Source of the DNA: Sphagnum compactum
Taxonomy: Eukaryota > Bryophyta > Sphagnopsida > Sphagnales
Direction of reading: 5' to 3'
Length of the DNA: 64,000 nt
Assembly (NCBI GenBank): GCA_965153455.1
Contig: OZ234498.1
Coordinates: 4,402,001 to 4,466,000, forward strand
Shown here: positions 36,260-49,500 of the stretch, one piece after another
Layout of the letters: every line of letters starts with the position of its first letter
Position numbering within the stretch: the stretch's first letter is position 1
The notes under the pieces: model-generated
The model's input: the letters and a program-made list of their open reading frames with translations, nothing else
Told to the model about the DNA's origin: nothing
Database searches by the model: none
Made by a program: the position numbers and the translations under genes

Positions 36260-39200
36260 CAGTGGGTGAGGTTGCACAGTTCCAGGTTCTGAGATCGCAA
36301 ATGGCTGCAGGCCCATACCAACCAAATCAAACCAATCAGAATTGAAGAATCCATCATTAATTCTCTGGTTTTCCCTTGGGTTGGTTCTTTCTCCTATAAG
36401 ACTCTTGCAGAAGTGCACGATAATGCCGCAAAAAAGGACAGCAGATGCTGAGTTTCTATTGACTACCAAACCAGGAGCAAGGACAAACCTGTGGACATAA
36501 AGCAGAAGGTGACATGTTCGGAGGAGGTTCCCCACTTACAGAGGGCTGAAAGATCAACATAATGAAACTACCTGTGCTTCTCCCAGCCAAGTATTACAAT
36601 CTTCAAACTTTGTCACATTTGTATCTCTCTAACCAAAGCCAAACAGAGAGGGATCCACAAGGCTGCTATGGGGAATTACTGAGAGGACTGGCAGGCTGGA
36701 GAGTGAGTGCTGTGGAGCCCGTCGATGCTTGACTCGGGCTGCAAAATACTTATAGTCAGACTCACAAACTTGTACATCATGCCTTCCTGTTAAGCACTTA
36801 AACCTGCAGACAACCCCTTCAACACAGAAGTCAGAGCACAATGAGCAAAAAGAGCAAAAAGAGGTTTTATCTTCTAATCAGATGTCTCTTAGGTTAAATA
36901 CTAGAGCATTAGTCTTTGTCAGGTCTCTGCTTGCTTGTAAGACAAGATCATGTCTTGCTGCTGATCCACATGCAGAAGGACCTTATCATTCAGAATAATC
37001 AACTTTATAGGGTTTTCAGCTGGATTACACAACTAATTTGTTTCAAGATTCATATGGCAAGTATAGCTGCTTGTCCACATGAAAAGAACTTTCTGACACA
37101 AGCATTTACTCTTTGAGCTATGTTGTTAAACTCTGCCCATCTGTAACCTATGAACAAGATATCATAGCTTCAGGATGGGCCAACTTGCTATCTAAGCTAA
37201 GTCAACATCAAGAGGTATACAAACAAAGAGATACACACAAAGAGACTTATGGTACACAAACAGAGGACAATGGTAGGAGCTGACATACCATTCAGCATCA
37301 TCAGGAGGAATATTGGGTCGCTCCACGAGCTCGAAGCCATGGACTACAACAAATCGCACACGCTTCTCTTCACCAGTCACTAACTGTGGGAACTTAGTGC
37401 GTGCCTCCAATGCTGATGCTATCTCATGCCTCTTGAAAGTCATTGACCCTCCTGCAACCCCATGCACGGTTGCTAAGCTCATGCTTAGATTTGCTATGAC
37501 TTGTTACATATTATTGATGATGCGGAGAGAGCAAAGATTGCACACTAGAAATATGTAAGCCATTGACTGTTCTTTGAGTCAAAATAATGGCAGAGAATGG
37601 CTTACATTATTTTACTTATTGACTGCCACTTATGTAAGCCATTCACTGCCACTATTTTGACTCAAAGAACATAGTTTTTCCACTAGTGATGGGTGATTTT
37701 CTGTGTGGAAGGAGGGCACCAAGAACCCAGGGTATTAGGAGGGGAGCAGGTAAGAGAGTGGAAAGCCATACCAAAGGCACAGTTTCCGTCTCTATATGTG
37801 TCTGGGGATGTGGGAGAGTGGTTTGATCCCTGCATTGACTTGTCAGGCTCTGTGTCATCCAGAGTCAGATCAGAGAGGCAAACAAAGAAAGAATATAATT
37901 GGGAGGGCTGTCGGGTCTACCAGACAAAGATATACAAAGAGAAGACATGAATAGGTTGGTTGATGACATCAAGAGGTGCTCCTGTTAAGGGAGGGTTTAG
38001 TTTGTGGCTTCCTAATACACTACAAACTACTCAAGTACAAACCTAAATGTGAGTGACAAATATTTTGCAATGCTTTATGTCCCTCCCTTTGTTTTACTCC
38101 TTGGAAAGGGTTATTTCTTCAGGCGTTGCAACCATACCAAACAAGAGAGGAGAGTATGAGCTCAAAGAACAGCTCATATGAATTTTGACCTCACAAAAGG
38201 TCCCTTCATACAGGAAATGTTGAGAGCTATGCAGCTGTTGGATGAGAATAAAAGCCAAACAGAGAGGACAGTTGTTTTGAAGAAGGTAAAGCCTAATCTA
38301 AGCAAGTTGTTAAGGCAACACATCTAACTAGTTTCTTACCTGACTTTGGGTACTTCTTAATAAGCCTCCTGTACAATCCACCTGCAGCTTCAAGAGCCAC
38401 ACCAAATGTTTTCTCATGAAGACCCTCAACTGTGGCCAGCCGCAGGTTAACCTCCCGAATGAGTGTCTCATACAGGTTAGGCACAAATGTCAATGGCAGC
38501 AAGTATCTTGGATCACCTTCATATTGCGAATCCCTTGACTTTCGCTTTTTTGACTTGTCAAGATAGTTCATATCTGGTGACTCAGGAACAGGAATAATGT
38601 GGTATGTGATGAAGTTGTCAATAATCAGCTGCAGGAAGCGAGCTCTTGTAGATTCTATAGGAATAACATCTGCTTACACAATAAAACAAAGTTGACCAGT
38701 CAGGCAATGTCAAATTCAATGATGTCCTGGTTAAAATAAGAAAATACCAAACAGCCATGGGCATGCGTGTGTGTTTGCAAGCTTCTTGTAATAGGGCACT
38801 GCAACAGTGTCACTAGACATCCCAAAGAATGGATGGTTCCATCAATCTGGTTCCAAATCTTGATGAAGAACCCCTCTCAAAAGTCCCACAGACTTCAAAA
38901 ATGGTAGCGCAGATCATCTCAATTCCCGACTAAGAGCTGTTGAATCATCCCATTTAAGACTCTGGCAAAAAAACTCACCATTGATAGTAAGGACACCATA
39001 GGGTGATTGTGAGCCATCATTGTTCAATGGTAATGACTGCTCCAAGTTTGGTCCATCCACTTCCTCCAAACCAATGTCGGCATATGAATGTGGCCCACAA
39101 TCCTGCCACATTTTGTGCAACCACCTGTCAATCCTACACATGCAAATCATCTCAATGCTAAATCCATTGACACCCTCTCAAAACAATGGGCCGCTCATGA

Positions 39201-39796
39201 AATTACCGTATGACCACAAAATTTAGTAACAGCATTCTCTAATTGCACTGAGTGCAAGAGCTGCAGACCCTACAGTATTGGGGAAAGAAGAGATGTGAAC
39301 AGCCCCTGAAATCATCACAAGCATTCCAAGTACTAGAAACGAGCTCCAGCATATAACAATCCAATTGCTAGGAGCAAGGACTAGAGAGCTCCGAGAATTG
39401 TCTATGAAACCAATCCGAGTCCATTGGATCAACTTCTTCAGCAGAAAGTCGTTAGAATTCAAAAGAAATAATACCAAGCTCGAGCAGAAAATAACAAACT
39501 TTTCCAATTTTTCTGTCGCCAAAAAAATGTCAACAACAAGAATGCTGTTCTCAAGTCAGACTACACAAAAAAGAAAAAAAATGACAATTGCAAGGGCGAG
39601 AAAAGATTTTACACACCCCAGCAGAAGCAGAGTCGTTATCGTTTTCCAAATCATCGCCCGTCGCCACGCCCCTATCGGCGTCCGTGATGGCGTCAACATG
39701 TGCGTTTCTCGAGTCCACAGTGTTCAAGTCATGAAGCGCGTCACCTGCCAAGGTCCCGGCGTTGTAGTGTCCGGCCGGCGCCAACCTCGCGGCCAT
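36260..39796 (-). pseudogene. Same unknown protein gene, 3'-truncated at duplication edge (right copy)
   Basis: Exons 5' to 3' are 39796-39617, 39269-39207, 39133 (or 39150)-38979, 38669-38340, 37451-37289, 36803-36634 and 36304-36260. All match left exon lengths except exon 1 (+15 bp, adding HYNAG) and exon 5 (+4 bp, restoring the frame: ARTKFPQLVTGEEKRVRFVV). The coding region is therefore open through FKCLTGRHDVQVCESDYKYF and PFAISEPGTVQPHPL. The inverted-repeat boundary at 36012 falls in the following intron, so the Gln/His-rich exon and the zinc-ribbon exon are missing. Any product would end in unrelated sequence. It is called a truncated gene on structure; expression is unknown. Confidence 0.6.
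37543..37688. mobile_element. 146-bp MITE-like foldback in intron 4 (right arm)
   Basis: Same element at the mirror position in the right arm, same length. The insertion therefore predates the duplication. Confidence 0.65.
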
Positions 39797-40662
39797 CTCC
39801 TCCTCTTCCTCCTCCCAGACCGTCCGTCTGTCTCTCAGGAATAATTATGTAATGCTTACACTTGTGTCATCACTGTCGAAAAGGCAAACTCCTGGACATC
39901 AAGCTCCAATGCTTAGAAGCTTTACTTCGTATCAGCTGCTTTGTTATTGCCATAGGATAGATGAGCGAAAAATTCCGAAGAAATAGTACAAAAATCCGAA
40001 CAAGATTTCCGAATTGGAGCATCCTCATCAGCAGCAATTGGCGTTAGCATTCGTCGCAGCGACAAAAAACAAAAACAAAAACAAAACGAACGACTTAGAC
40101 CAAGAGGACGGAAGAGAAGAAGTTTAGTTTGAACGGAAAAAGCGGTCGGCACAAAAGTGATCGAACCCCGTGCCCGTCACCAAAGCTGCTGCCACGACGG
40201 AACAAACCCTCGTCTTCCGAGCCTACCTTCTGCCTTCCGCCATCGCAGTAGCGAAAACACAAAGCAAAATAAATCCCCACCCGTCCTTCCTCACCCGCTC
40301 TCTCGCCGCGTCCCTCGTTCCCTCAACACCATTACAATAAGAAACTCCAGCCCTCATGGATGCCAATATATCTATCTATAGATGGAAAAACATTTCTCGT
40401 GGATGAGTCGACCGGAGAGAACCTTCTTCATCCGTCGTAAATTTTAGAGAATACGAGAATACCGCTATTCACCATGTCTTCGTGGATGTTTATCGCCCTG
40501 CTCTACTGACATTACCGTAAGAGAGCCAGCCTTCACGGATGGGAAAGAATCTTATCGTTACTGACTGTACAAGTGCGGTGAGAGTGTCTTTCTTTGTGTT
40601 TGTATGCTGTGCTGCCCCTCTTCTTTCTCTTCCAGTTCAGTAGGTGATTGCAGAGCATTTTG
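39797..40662. promoter_or_regulatory. Shared bidirectional upstream region (right arm)
   Basis: Mirror copy of 26927-27787, with the same CpG-rich core and the same diverged direct repeat. Conservation of the arrangement follows from the duplication and is not independent evidence of function. Confidence 0.45.
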
Positions 40663-40935
40663 ATGGAGCTTTACAGTAGTAGTAGTCAACAACAACAGTC
40701 TGCAGCAGCAGTAAAGCAAGAGGTAGGATTTAAATATATATATTTTTTTGTTGGGTTGTGTTTTCTTTTGGTGCAAGTGATAAAGAGTGAGAGCAGAGTT
40801 TGTCTGACAACAGTTACATTTGAGTTTTTGCAGGGTGATGATGATGATGATGATGATGATGATGAGTTTGTGCAAGTAATGAGAGAATCACCACTACTGT
40901 TCCCCCATCATCAAGCATGCTTGCCGGTTGTTTGA
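40663..40935 (+). CDS. Small Gln/Asp-rich protein, unrecognised (right copy)
   Basis: This is the right-arm version of the left small ORF, with about ten Asp residues instead of six in the GAT-repeat tract. A plausible intron runs from GTAGGA after VKQE to TTTTTGCAG before GDDD (about 40723-40833). Spliced, the product is about 56 residues; unspliced, the frame is also open (91 residues from this ATG). The spliced core is MELYSSSS-Gln run-Ala run-KQEG-Asp run-EFVQVMRESPLLFPHHQ. It is head-to-head with the unknown gene starting at 39796. Function unknown. Confidence 0.45.
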   Translation: MELYSSSSQQQQSAAAVKQEVGFKYIYFFVGLCFLLVQVIKSESRVCLTTVTFEFLQGDDDDDDDDDEFVQVMRESPLLFPHHQACLPVV

Positions 40936-43900
40936 GAGAATCACATATTGAGAAAGTGGATATAGCCCTGGTCAGATGAAGCAACAAAGGATCTCAAGCC
41001 ATAGATGAAGCTACACATAAGGTGAAAAAGTACACTCCTAAACACACACTGATGAAGCTCTAGGCAGGTTCCCTACAATAAGCACACTGAAAATACAAAG
41101 GAATTTTTTTTTCCCAAAATTCTTGCTGAGAAGACCACGTGTGGGCAAAAGGTAGGTCTACATCCGAACAGATGAACTGAGCTTCTAATATGCATCAGTG
41201 AAATTGATGTTCTTTGTTCAATGTTCGAACTCCATTTTGATTGCAATCCAACATATATCATACCTGACATTATCAAGCCAGTAGTTTTGTTAATTATGGG
41301 AGTGCATTTTGTTCTCTTCAAACAATGCAACCATTTTAGTAACCCTTACACACCCAAAGCATCACAAGCTTGCAACAGGTTTAAAACTGGATTTCAACAG
41401 AAACTTCTTTGACAACTGAGTCAAACTAGCCCTGGGTAAAGCAGGCAGACACAGCCCGCATATAAAGTCTTTCTTCTGTTTGTCCTTCCCTTGGTTTCAG
41501 ACCAATCAGTCTTCTCATGTTGAACTTTGTCTTCAAAGACAAATGCCGAAAATAGGAAATCACTATACAAATCCCCCTTTCTAACCCCAAAAATGTAGAT
41601 GGTACTTAAGAGACACACATCTCTTCACATCCTTCAGAATTGTCTACACTCTTAACCCATGTTTCTGTAATTGGAGAGCAGAAGAATGTCATTGGGTGAC
41701 ACCACACCATTGCACAGACCTGCCACACTTATCATCTGTACATAGTAAGCACAATATGAATTAGAACTCACCAAAGAAAGCAACAAAGGTTCAATGGTCC
41801 CAATAGTGTTAGATGTGTTTATTGACTACATGAAAACTTGAAACAGGTCAGGAAAGGTTCCAAAATATGCTGAAAAGAGACCACGGACCTGGAATAGATT
41901 GGCTTTCCTGCATTGCTCAAGATGAAAAATGTTTCTTATGGCACCCTCACAACGCAGATGTATCATCCGACAAACACATCACAGATAACCCCATTAACTT
42001 CTGCCCCAAGAACAAGAATTATATCCTGTGTGAAGCCGTTTTCAGCACTTGCTAATCTTAAGATACAAAGCTCAATTGCCCATTGCAGAAACCTGCCACC
42101 AAACCCGGCTGTAACACGTACTCCTATACCACAGCCAAGAGCAAGTACATGAAAATACATGTGTATGGGGAAGAGAGTCCCCTAACACATGTCACCAGTT
42201 GGGGCCTCTTCTTCATCTTACAGTTGAGATTGAGACATGAGACCTGATCAGGATGGTGTTTTCCAGGATTTGAAGATCTTTTTTGCCACGGTTCTTCCAG
42301 ATTCAATGCCTGGTTATAGTTGTCCTCAACAACTATTACACTACACCTACTGGCAGTGCTGCTGCCCAGGCCTGCTGAGTATGTACTCATTGCTTTGTGA
42401 CTGCTGCTAGGCCTTCTTGGGTTCTCACTCTTGAATTCACCCACACCTGTTTCCTCAGTTCAACCCTTATCTCCAAATAGAGGAATCTGATTACCTATTC
42501 CTCAGAATGAGATAGCTGTACATTCCGACAATAAAGAAAATCCCTCAGAACCAAACTTCAGCAGAAAAAGAAAAAGAGACTCCAAAAACCAGAATTTGCT
42601 TAAATAGAACTGGGGTTTTGAGAAAAACAATAAGCTTTGGCAGAAGAAGTATATGCTGACTTCATCAGTTGAATACGCTGAGTACAATTCACAACATCAA
42701 CCCAAGTATGGAGTTCCTACCACAAATCCAGAAGTAATGGGAAGACTCAGCCATGCTGTTGGCAACCACACCAAGCATGAAGGTAAGGAAAACCTGGAGA
42801 AGAAAACTAAAGAGAAGTGAGTGCAACAAGTAAAACTGAAAACATGAAAGAAAAAAGAAAGGGAGGGAAAGGGAAAGAGAATACACACTGAAATATTTTT
42901 AAATCATTTACAATTTTGCCAACAAGATGGCCTCAAAAAGCTCCCCACTTAGAAGCAACAAGCTCTTGAAAGAACCATTACAGATGTCAAAGGCTGCAAA
43001 TCCAAGGTCAAATCTCTATAACTGCAAGACTTCATCTCAACAGAAATATGGAAGATGGTAACCTTTTGTTATAAAAAAGGTAGAAGACAGAAAAAGAAGT
43101 GAACTCAACAGTTCAACAACAGACCCTTTCCAACCTATAAAACTGATCTCAATAATTTTGGAATTGGCAATTCCTAAACTAAAAGAATCAAAATGAGGTT
43201 TACAAATCATATTAAGAACCTATATTGTGACTGATAATAATTATGAGGAAATATCTTTGTAAGAACTGGGAATTTCTCCACACATAACATGTCAACCTCA
43301 ATAGAATTGTGGTGTGCAAGATAAAGAGACTACCTGTAGAGATTTCAAATGTGAGGACTTATCAGCAAAACTAGGAATAAGAGGAAATTCAACCTTGAAA
43401 ACAGGGTAAACAACTGAGTGGTTTGAACTTTGATCAACGGCAACAGTCGCACACATGCAGTAGCTTCAACAGCAACATGTGGTAGTGACCATATACAATA
43501 GCATCATCCCTGCTGACTTCATCGGCCCCCGGAAGTGGGTGGAGATCATCATACATCAACCAACATATAGCTCAGTTGCAGTCACAAGGCTCACGGGAGA
43601 GGTTGGCCATGATGCTGGCCAGCTCAACAAAATCTGAAAGAGGAGGAGATAACAAGTAAACCAAGAGGAAAGAAGAAAAACAAACCAAAAAGAAAAACAA
43701 CCAAAAAATGAAAGAGAATAAAAGAAAATGAGTCAGATAACTTTAAGAGGATCATCTTTCAAGGCCAAATGGGTTTTTGAAAAGCTCCCCAAGCAGGAAC
43801 AATTGTTTACAATGATAATAACAAACCTTTTGACTTTTAGCTTATTGCTGAATTGATGAAGTTGCAAGAGCCATCAGAAGTACACTTCAGGAGCATTTGG

Positions 43901-46558
43901 GGTATAAGCTCACACTCTTTATCCACATACACAAACATTTAGGGATCTTAGGCACAAACAAATCATCCAGACCTTACTAATGATAACACTTGGAAAATTG
44001 CATAGCCAATGCATTTATAGTGACTTTGAAGTGCTAAGAATTAGCTGAACGGACTGCACAATTAGAAACCAATTTCAAACCAATTGATTGCTTCAAAAGT
44101 GACTCACAATTTTGAGCAAGGAATTGTCCATCACAACCCATCTGGAATATAACAATGCTAATGCTATTGAGAGCTAGGAAATTGAAAAATTCTTTGTTGA
44201 ATTCCAGTTCATTTTCCCTTTTACCAAGCATACATGTGCACAATCCCACCAGAGACCACCACGTCACCTACAGATTGAGCCTTAGCACATGGACCCTAGC
44301 AAAGATTAAGGATTAACAATGCTTTTCTTTAAAAACGACTAACCTGGTAGCATCTGTAGCAAAACCCTTAATTTCAACTAGAGGGACACTACTGTCTAGA
44401 ATCTTAGCCTGGACATGAGTTGATCTACATGTAGTGTACATGTATGTGATCCCCTGCTTTTGAAGAACAAACAGTTTTAAAGGGGAATGTGCAAGAAGAA
44501 CAATATTTTGGATATCACAAGCTTCACTTAGGTCTACTATCTCCTTGCTGGAAGTGGAAAAAATCTGACAGCCATCTACACAGGGCAAAGTACTACTTCC
44601 AGACTCTGCACCTTTTTGTCTTCAAAGACCCTTGGAATTTGAACTTCAGATGATAAGTTTCTGTAGTGACGCTGAATTATAATAGCTAAGGTGGACAACG
44701 ATGAGTGGAATCTAGCAGGTGCAACTAAGGGGAATTAACTCACCAGACTGTTGGCATGAAGCTTGAAATTGACAAGAGTCACAAAACCTTGCAGCACAGA
44801 GTTTGATGAGACCAAAAAGTTGCACACACCCTGTTGATCCAGTCTGTTAAGGCAAGTGTGTCACAAATACATAAGGCTAACATTGATGTTACAAAGAACA
44901 CCAATCCCCTGTTCTGATCCAGTTACTATCAAAGGTGACAGTGTGACCTGCTGCAGCATGCCTTTTGCAAAGAGGAACAATGACACTTTCTCCTTGTTTT
45001 GATGTTCAGTCATATTGAAGGACTTGGATCATATCTGTGAGATTGCAGAGAAAATTCCACAAAAACACTTTGAAGGTAATTGTTCCGTGAGACCATCAAA
45101 ACCAAAACTAAGGACAAGAATGAAGGACTGCCATCATAACCTTCTGAAGATTCAAGGTGTTGACAAAAATCTGCATGCCACCCCATAGGCACATACCAGG
45201 TCCAGAGTCCACAAAATCAGCAGTTGTTGGTCAGTGGGAACACCATTCCAGTCCCAAATGTTCAATGCCATCTTGTTGATGGTGTCAGAGCTCTCAACCT
45301 CAGGTGTGATGGTCTTTCTGTATCGAAAGGAGACTACATCTTTATGGCTTGTGCAGGAGAGTGCCAAAATAATCTAAGTAACTTCAGCAGGTCCACTGGC
45401 ACGTACATTTTGAATGATGTACAACCGTTGTATGGCAGATAAGACCAGTAAATGTGCACAGGAACCAATCCTTGCAAAAGACACTGAATGCCAAAATGAC
45501 TGCTCTTGATTGGCCAACTAAAAGGATGGCCAAGTGGTTGCATTTGAATTGCCTCATTTTTCATGTTTATGAATGAGGATTGGGAAACAATTAACACACT
45601 ACGTTGTATGTGACGAATACTCCTAGAGGCCCAAATATTTGTATGGGTGTAATTGCTCTTAAGCAACAGACCTTGCCACAAAACTCTATCCTTGGTAGAA
45701 CCCCTGGACCACAGAAAGCCCAAGAGTTGTACTTGGGAGAAAAGCAAGGATAGCGTGTCATTTTTCTTGGAAACAGAAACAGAAAGTCCTTTTACTGACA
45801 TGCTTGAGACATGTCCATCTGCCATGTTCAGCCCCATAAAGGACATCCATCAAACTTAGTATCATATTTCAGCCATAAGCTTTGAAGGCTGCATCATGGT
45901 GTATAAGCATGTGTGAGCATCAATCTTTCAAAAGAACTTGAGTTCGGACTCCTCTACTTACTTGGGCCATGGCTCAAAACTGCCGTAGAGTAAACCTGAA
46001 GGAGGGGCCCAGAGCATTATGGACCAATCAGCAATTTTAGATTTCAATGAGCTATTGCCAAAGCTCTCAAGTTTAAACCAACCATCCCTCAGCAGGATTT
46101 GAAAACCCACAATGCTATACATCAGAGATTTGCCCCTTTGTAATCACATGGCATGCCACAACACTGCAGGTGCAGGAATTCTAGACTTCTGAACCAGTAT
46201 GATCTAAACACAAAACCTTTGAAGTGAAATGTGAGTTGCTTGCCTATTTGCATCAGAACAGATACTGTCACACATCAAACGGATAGAATAATTGTATAAA
46301 ATGGGTAATGTTGCAGCCTACAATGAATACAAGAATGTCTGACCCCATTCTAGGTATATTGAATGTCCACACATGACCCAATTCTTGTTAAATCTTATGT
46401 CCACACATTCATGTCATTCAGAAGTAAACTAAAAAGTTAAGAAGCCGCAGGCCCTTGCCAGCTTATTCCTTAAATATGAGAGAATGAACTCTCTTTATAT
46501 GGCCATTGTGAAAGACACCTAAGCTGTTGGAGAAGGTCTCCATAACTTATGCCATAAC
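40936..46558 (-). other. Right-arm region between small ORF and NSF-like gene, with right-only segments
   Basis: Mirror of 23587-26659 plus extra segments at about 41197-42219, 43614-43980 and 44105-45245. The last contains a minus-strand frame (44313-44588) with SKEIVDLSEACDIQNIVLLA, then a GTTAG donor-like end. A further frame is at 44034-44267. I recognise neither. A 170-codon frame at 45334-45846 has a shortened counterpart on the left and no recognisable domain. Confidence 0.45.
45060..45330 (-). pseudogene. Polyubiquitin remnant spanning a repeat junction (right arm)
   Basis: On the minus strand, KTITPEVESSDTINKMALN is followed by GVPTDQQLLILW. These correspond to ubiquitin TITLEVESSDTIDNVKAK and GIPPDQQRLIFAG. 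About 60 bp further on, in another frame, MQIFVNTLN (45153-45176) matches the start of a ubiquitin unit preceded by GG, as at a polyubiquitin junction. GTITFKV (about 45065-45085) matches its next strand. Frameshifts, insertions and substitutions make it a pseudogene. A C-terminal LRLRGG is not identifiable. Confidence 0.75.
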
Positions 46559-49500
46559 TTATGTATTGATCCTCTGGAGGCACTCGTAGAAGTAACCAAG
46601 CTCGATTTTCTGATGCACATGTGTTCCTTTGCCCCCACCTTGAGCCGCCATATCAATCAACATTAACAATCTCTTGATTGGAATCTGAAACAGGGAAAAA
46701 AACCTACAAACTCAGAAATCTTTAAGACCAGCAACTAGCAACTATGTGGTAACATTGGAGAAATGTGTAGGCCTTTGGATAAGCATTCTATTTCAAGTGC
46801 AAAACTTAACAGACTCACTGAGAAAGACTTGAGATATTTCACAAATTCTATTTCCCCCAAAATGTAAAGATGACCAATGAGAGCACATACCTCCACACCT
46901 AGAGCTGATACAGCATTGTCAACATCTGCTGGATCAAACACATTGAGTGCTTCCAGCACCTGCAACATGAAGTCCACCATGAGAACTCATATTTACCAAT
47001 GCATGTAACTGCTGCCTGAAACCATGTTGCAACCACTTGTACAATGCTAGAAACCTTATTGTCACTGATCAAAGGAGGTGATGAGCAAAGAGCACGAGGC
47101 AGTACAAGACACTCTGAAAAGCAGTTCTCTGTCTAGGGTCATGGTATATAAGGACATGGTGACTCCCTCTCAATCTAACTTTGACATTCACTAAAACAAA
47201 TAGTTTGCTACAATCTATATGCTTTTCCTTCATAAACTTTCTGCAGCTGTATGATTCAAACAGACCTATGGATTTTTGAAGCTCTGCAAAAAACTATCAG
47301 CACACAAATCCATAGATAATGTGAACAAAACTGATGTGCAAGAGCAACTTGGACCACCTTCTGGCCAACAAACAACTACCTGCTTCATATCTGTGGGGCT
47401 CAATGTGGGCACATTGAGATGGACATTAAAAGCATGCAGAAGCTTCATTGACTCAAGAACCTCCACACTAATGCTGCTGGTTCCTATCACCAACAGTTTG
47501 CTTCCCTGCAAATCACCAAAGAGCTAGTAAAGCATCCAACAAATTCCACACAACTGCAATTTCTTATTGAAAAAATTGACTATGTTGATTTAAACTGACT
47601 GCAACAAGAAATGGTATGAAGAGTTTTGGAACCTGCGGAGGAATCTTTTGGAGAAGATGAAGGATGGTTCCCAAAATCGATCCGGAGACACATGGTCCAA
47701 GAGGGACATACTCAACCAACCTGCACATCTCAATAGATATGTTTGAGCACATGAATGTTCAAGAATCCAATAGAGCACAGAAAATATACATTTGTTTAAA
47801 TTTCTTGAAGATGACATGAATTGGTTGGGTGTGCATAAACTACCCAAGGCAAATTGCAATTGACATTGACAATAATTAAACAAAACTGACACACATCTAT
47901 GCAGTCAATAGGAATTTTTTTCGGAGCCAGAGTGATCATCGTAAGAAAAATTAACTCTTTGCTGCTCATCAATTTGATGACAAACGGAGGTGCCACAACT
48001 AGTCTTCAGGTCAATCTGAACAAATATGCTGTAATGGATAGAACCACCGACACAAAGATAGCCAAACAATTACTCACCTCTCAATGTCATCCAGGATGAT
48101 AATACTTAGCGGAGACTTATATGCATCATCAAAAACCTGTCATTGACTCTCAATTTTAGGATCACATATCATCTGAAGTAACTCACAGTAGCACTTAACA
48201 AACGTCTTTCCAGGGACCTCAAATGACATCGGGAGTCATAAGGTTGGTACTTGCTACCCAATGCTCTTTCATATTGTCAAGCTTTCTCAAGTATATTCAT
48301 ACTCTTATGTCCATGATGAGAAACTACTTGAACCCTGACTGTTTTCTAAATGGAATTGGGAGCTGTACAAAAGACAAAAGCAAGATTGTAAATCTGGATT
48401 TATGGAACCCCATGCCCCAGGGAAAAAGGCTTGGGATTAATCCAAGGTTATGTAGTGTTGATTTGAAAATCCTATAATCATACTTTCACTAAAATATCCA
48501 AATATTATGATTCCACTTTTATTAGCTCTTACTTTCATTATTTATACAAATAATGTATAACATTGCAAAATAAACAAAGGAAAAAATTAGATAAATTATT
48601 ATTCTTAAACACCTACCAAAGGCGGAGAATGTCCTGTAATATTTAGAATCATTTTACATCAGAAATAGTTGTGTAAAGGTGAAGACACTATTCATTTTCA
48701 GGTACAAATAAATGAGCAATGTAAATTAATCTTTAATATTTGTATTTTTTTAAAAAAATCATTACAAAGTAAAGGTAAACTTAAATTAATCTTGAAATTT
48801 TACTTTTCGGATCATTCTAATTTTTATTCAATGATCATTTATTTATGTGAAAGGTTATATTTAGCTTCACTTTGAAAAGGAATTTTCTAAGCATATGTGA
48901 AAACCGAAGTAAACATATGAGATATTTTAAAATTTTAGAATCATTTAAACAATAATGTAATGTACTCTAATAGTTAAATTAACCTGTAAATTTTCTAATT
49001 TGCGCACCCCATTGAGAAAAGTTCTAAGTCCAGACCTCGTAAAACAATCTGATTGAACCCTAACAGTTCTCTAAACCGAAATAGGCGCTGTACAAGATAA
49101 ACGCAAGATTGCAAATCTAGGATTACAACTTCTCCCGTGAAAACTGCATGAAATTCTGTTTCAAAACTACTAACATCGAGAAAAATTCCAAGTCCGGACC
49201 TAAAAACACAGCAGAAATCTGTAATCTCTAAGACTTGAAGGTGGTTGCAGCTACCTTGGTAATGAGAGCACACTTTGTGGACTCTGGAAGGCCGATCATG
49301 TTCTCAGCAGATACCTGTGCAGAAAACCCAAATCTTACAGCAGCTACAAAGCATCAATGAAAGCCTCTTTCAATTTTACTTCATACACATGTATAAACAG
49401 AAATACTATGTGGGCAAAATGGAACTCACGATAAGGTTGGAAGATGCAGAAAACAGAGTGATCATCATATTCCGGGAACCTAGAGCTCAACAATGGACGA

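Noticed and set aside
44313-45000. Possible similarity to a CPSF/DDB1-type protein in the right-only segment
   Set aside because: The resemblance was limited to a few residues and could not be extended in frame.
45334-45846. 170-codon minus-strand ORF as a gene
   Set aside because: It shows no family resemblance, the left-arm counterpart is broken into shorter frames, and its end overlaps the polyubiquitin remnant region.
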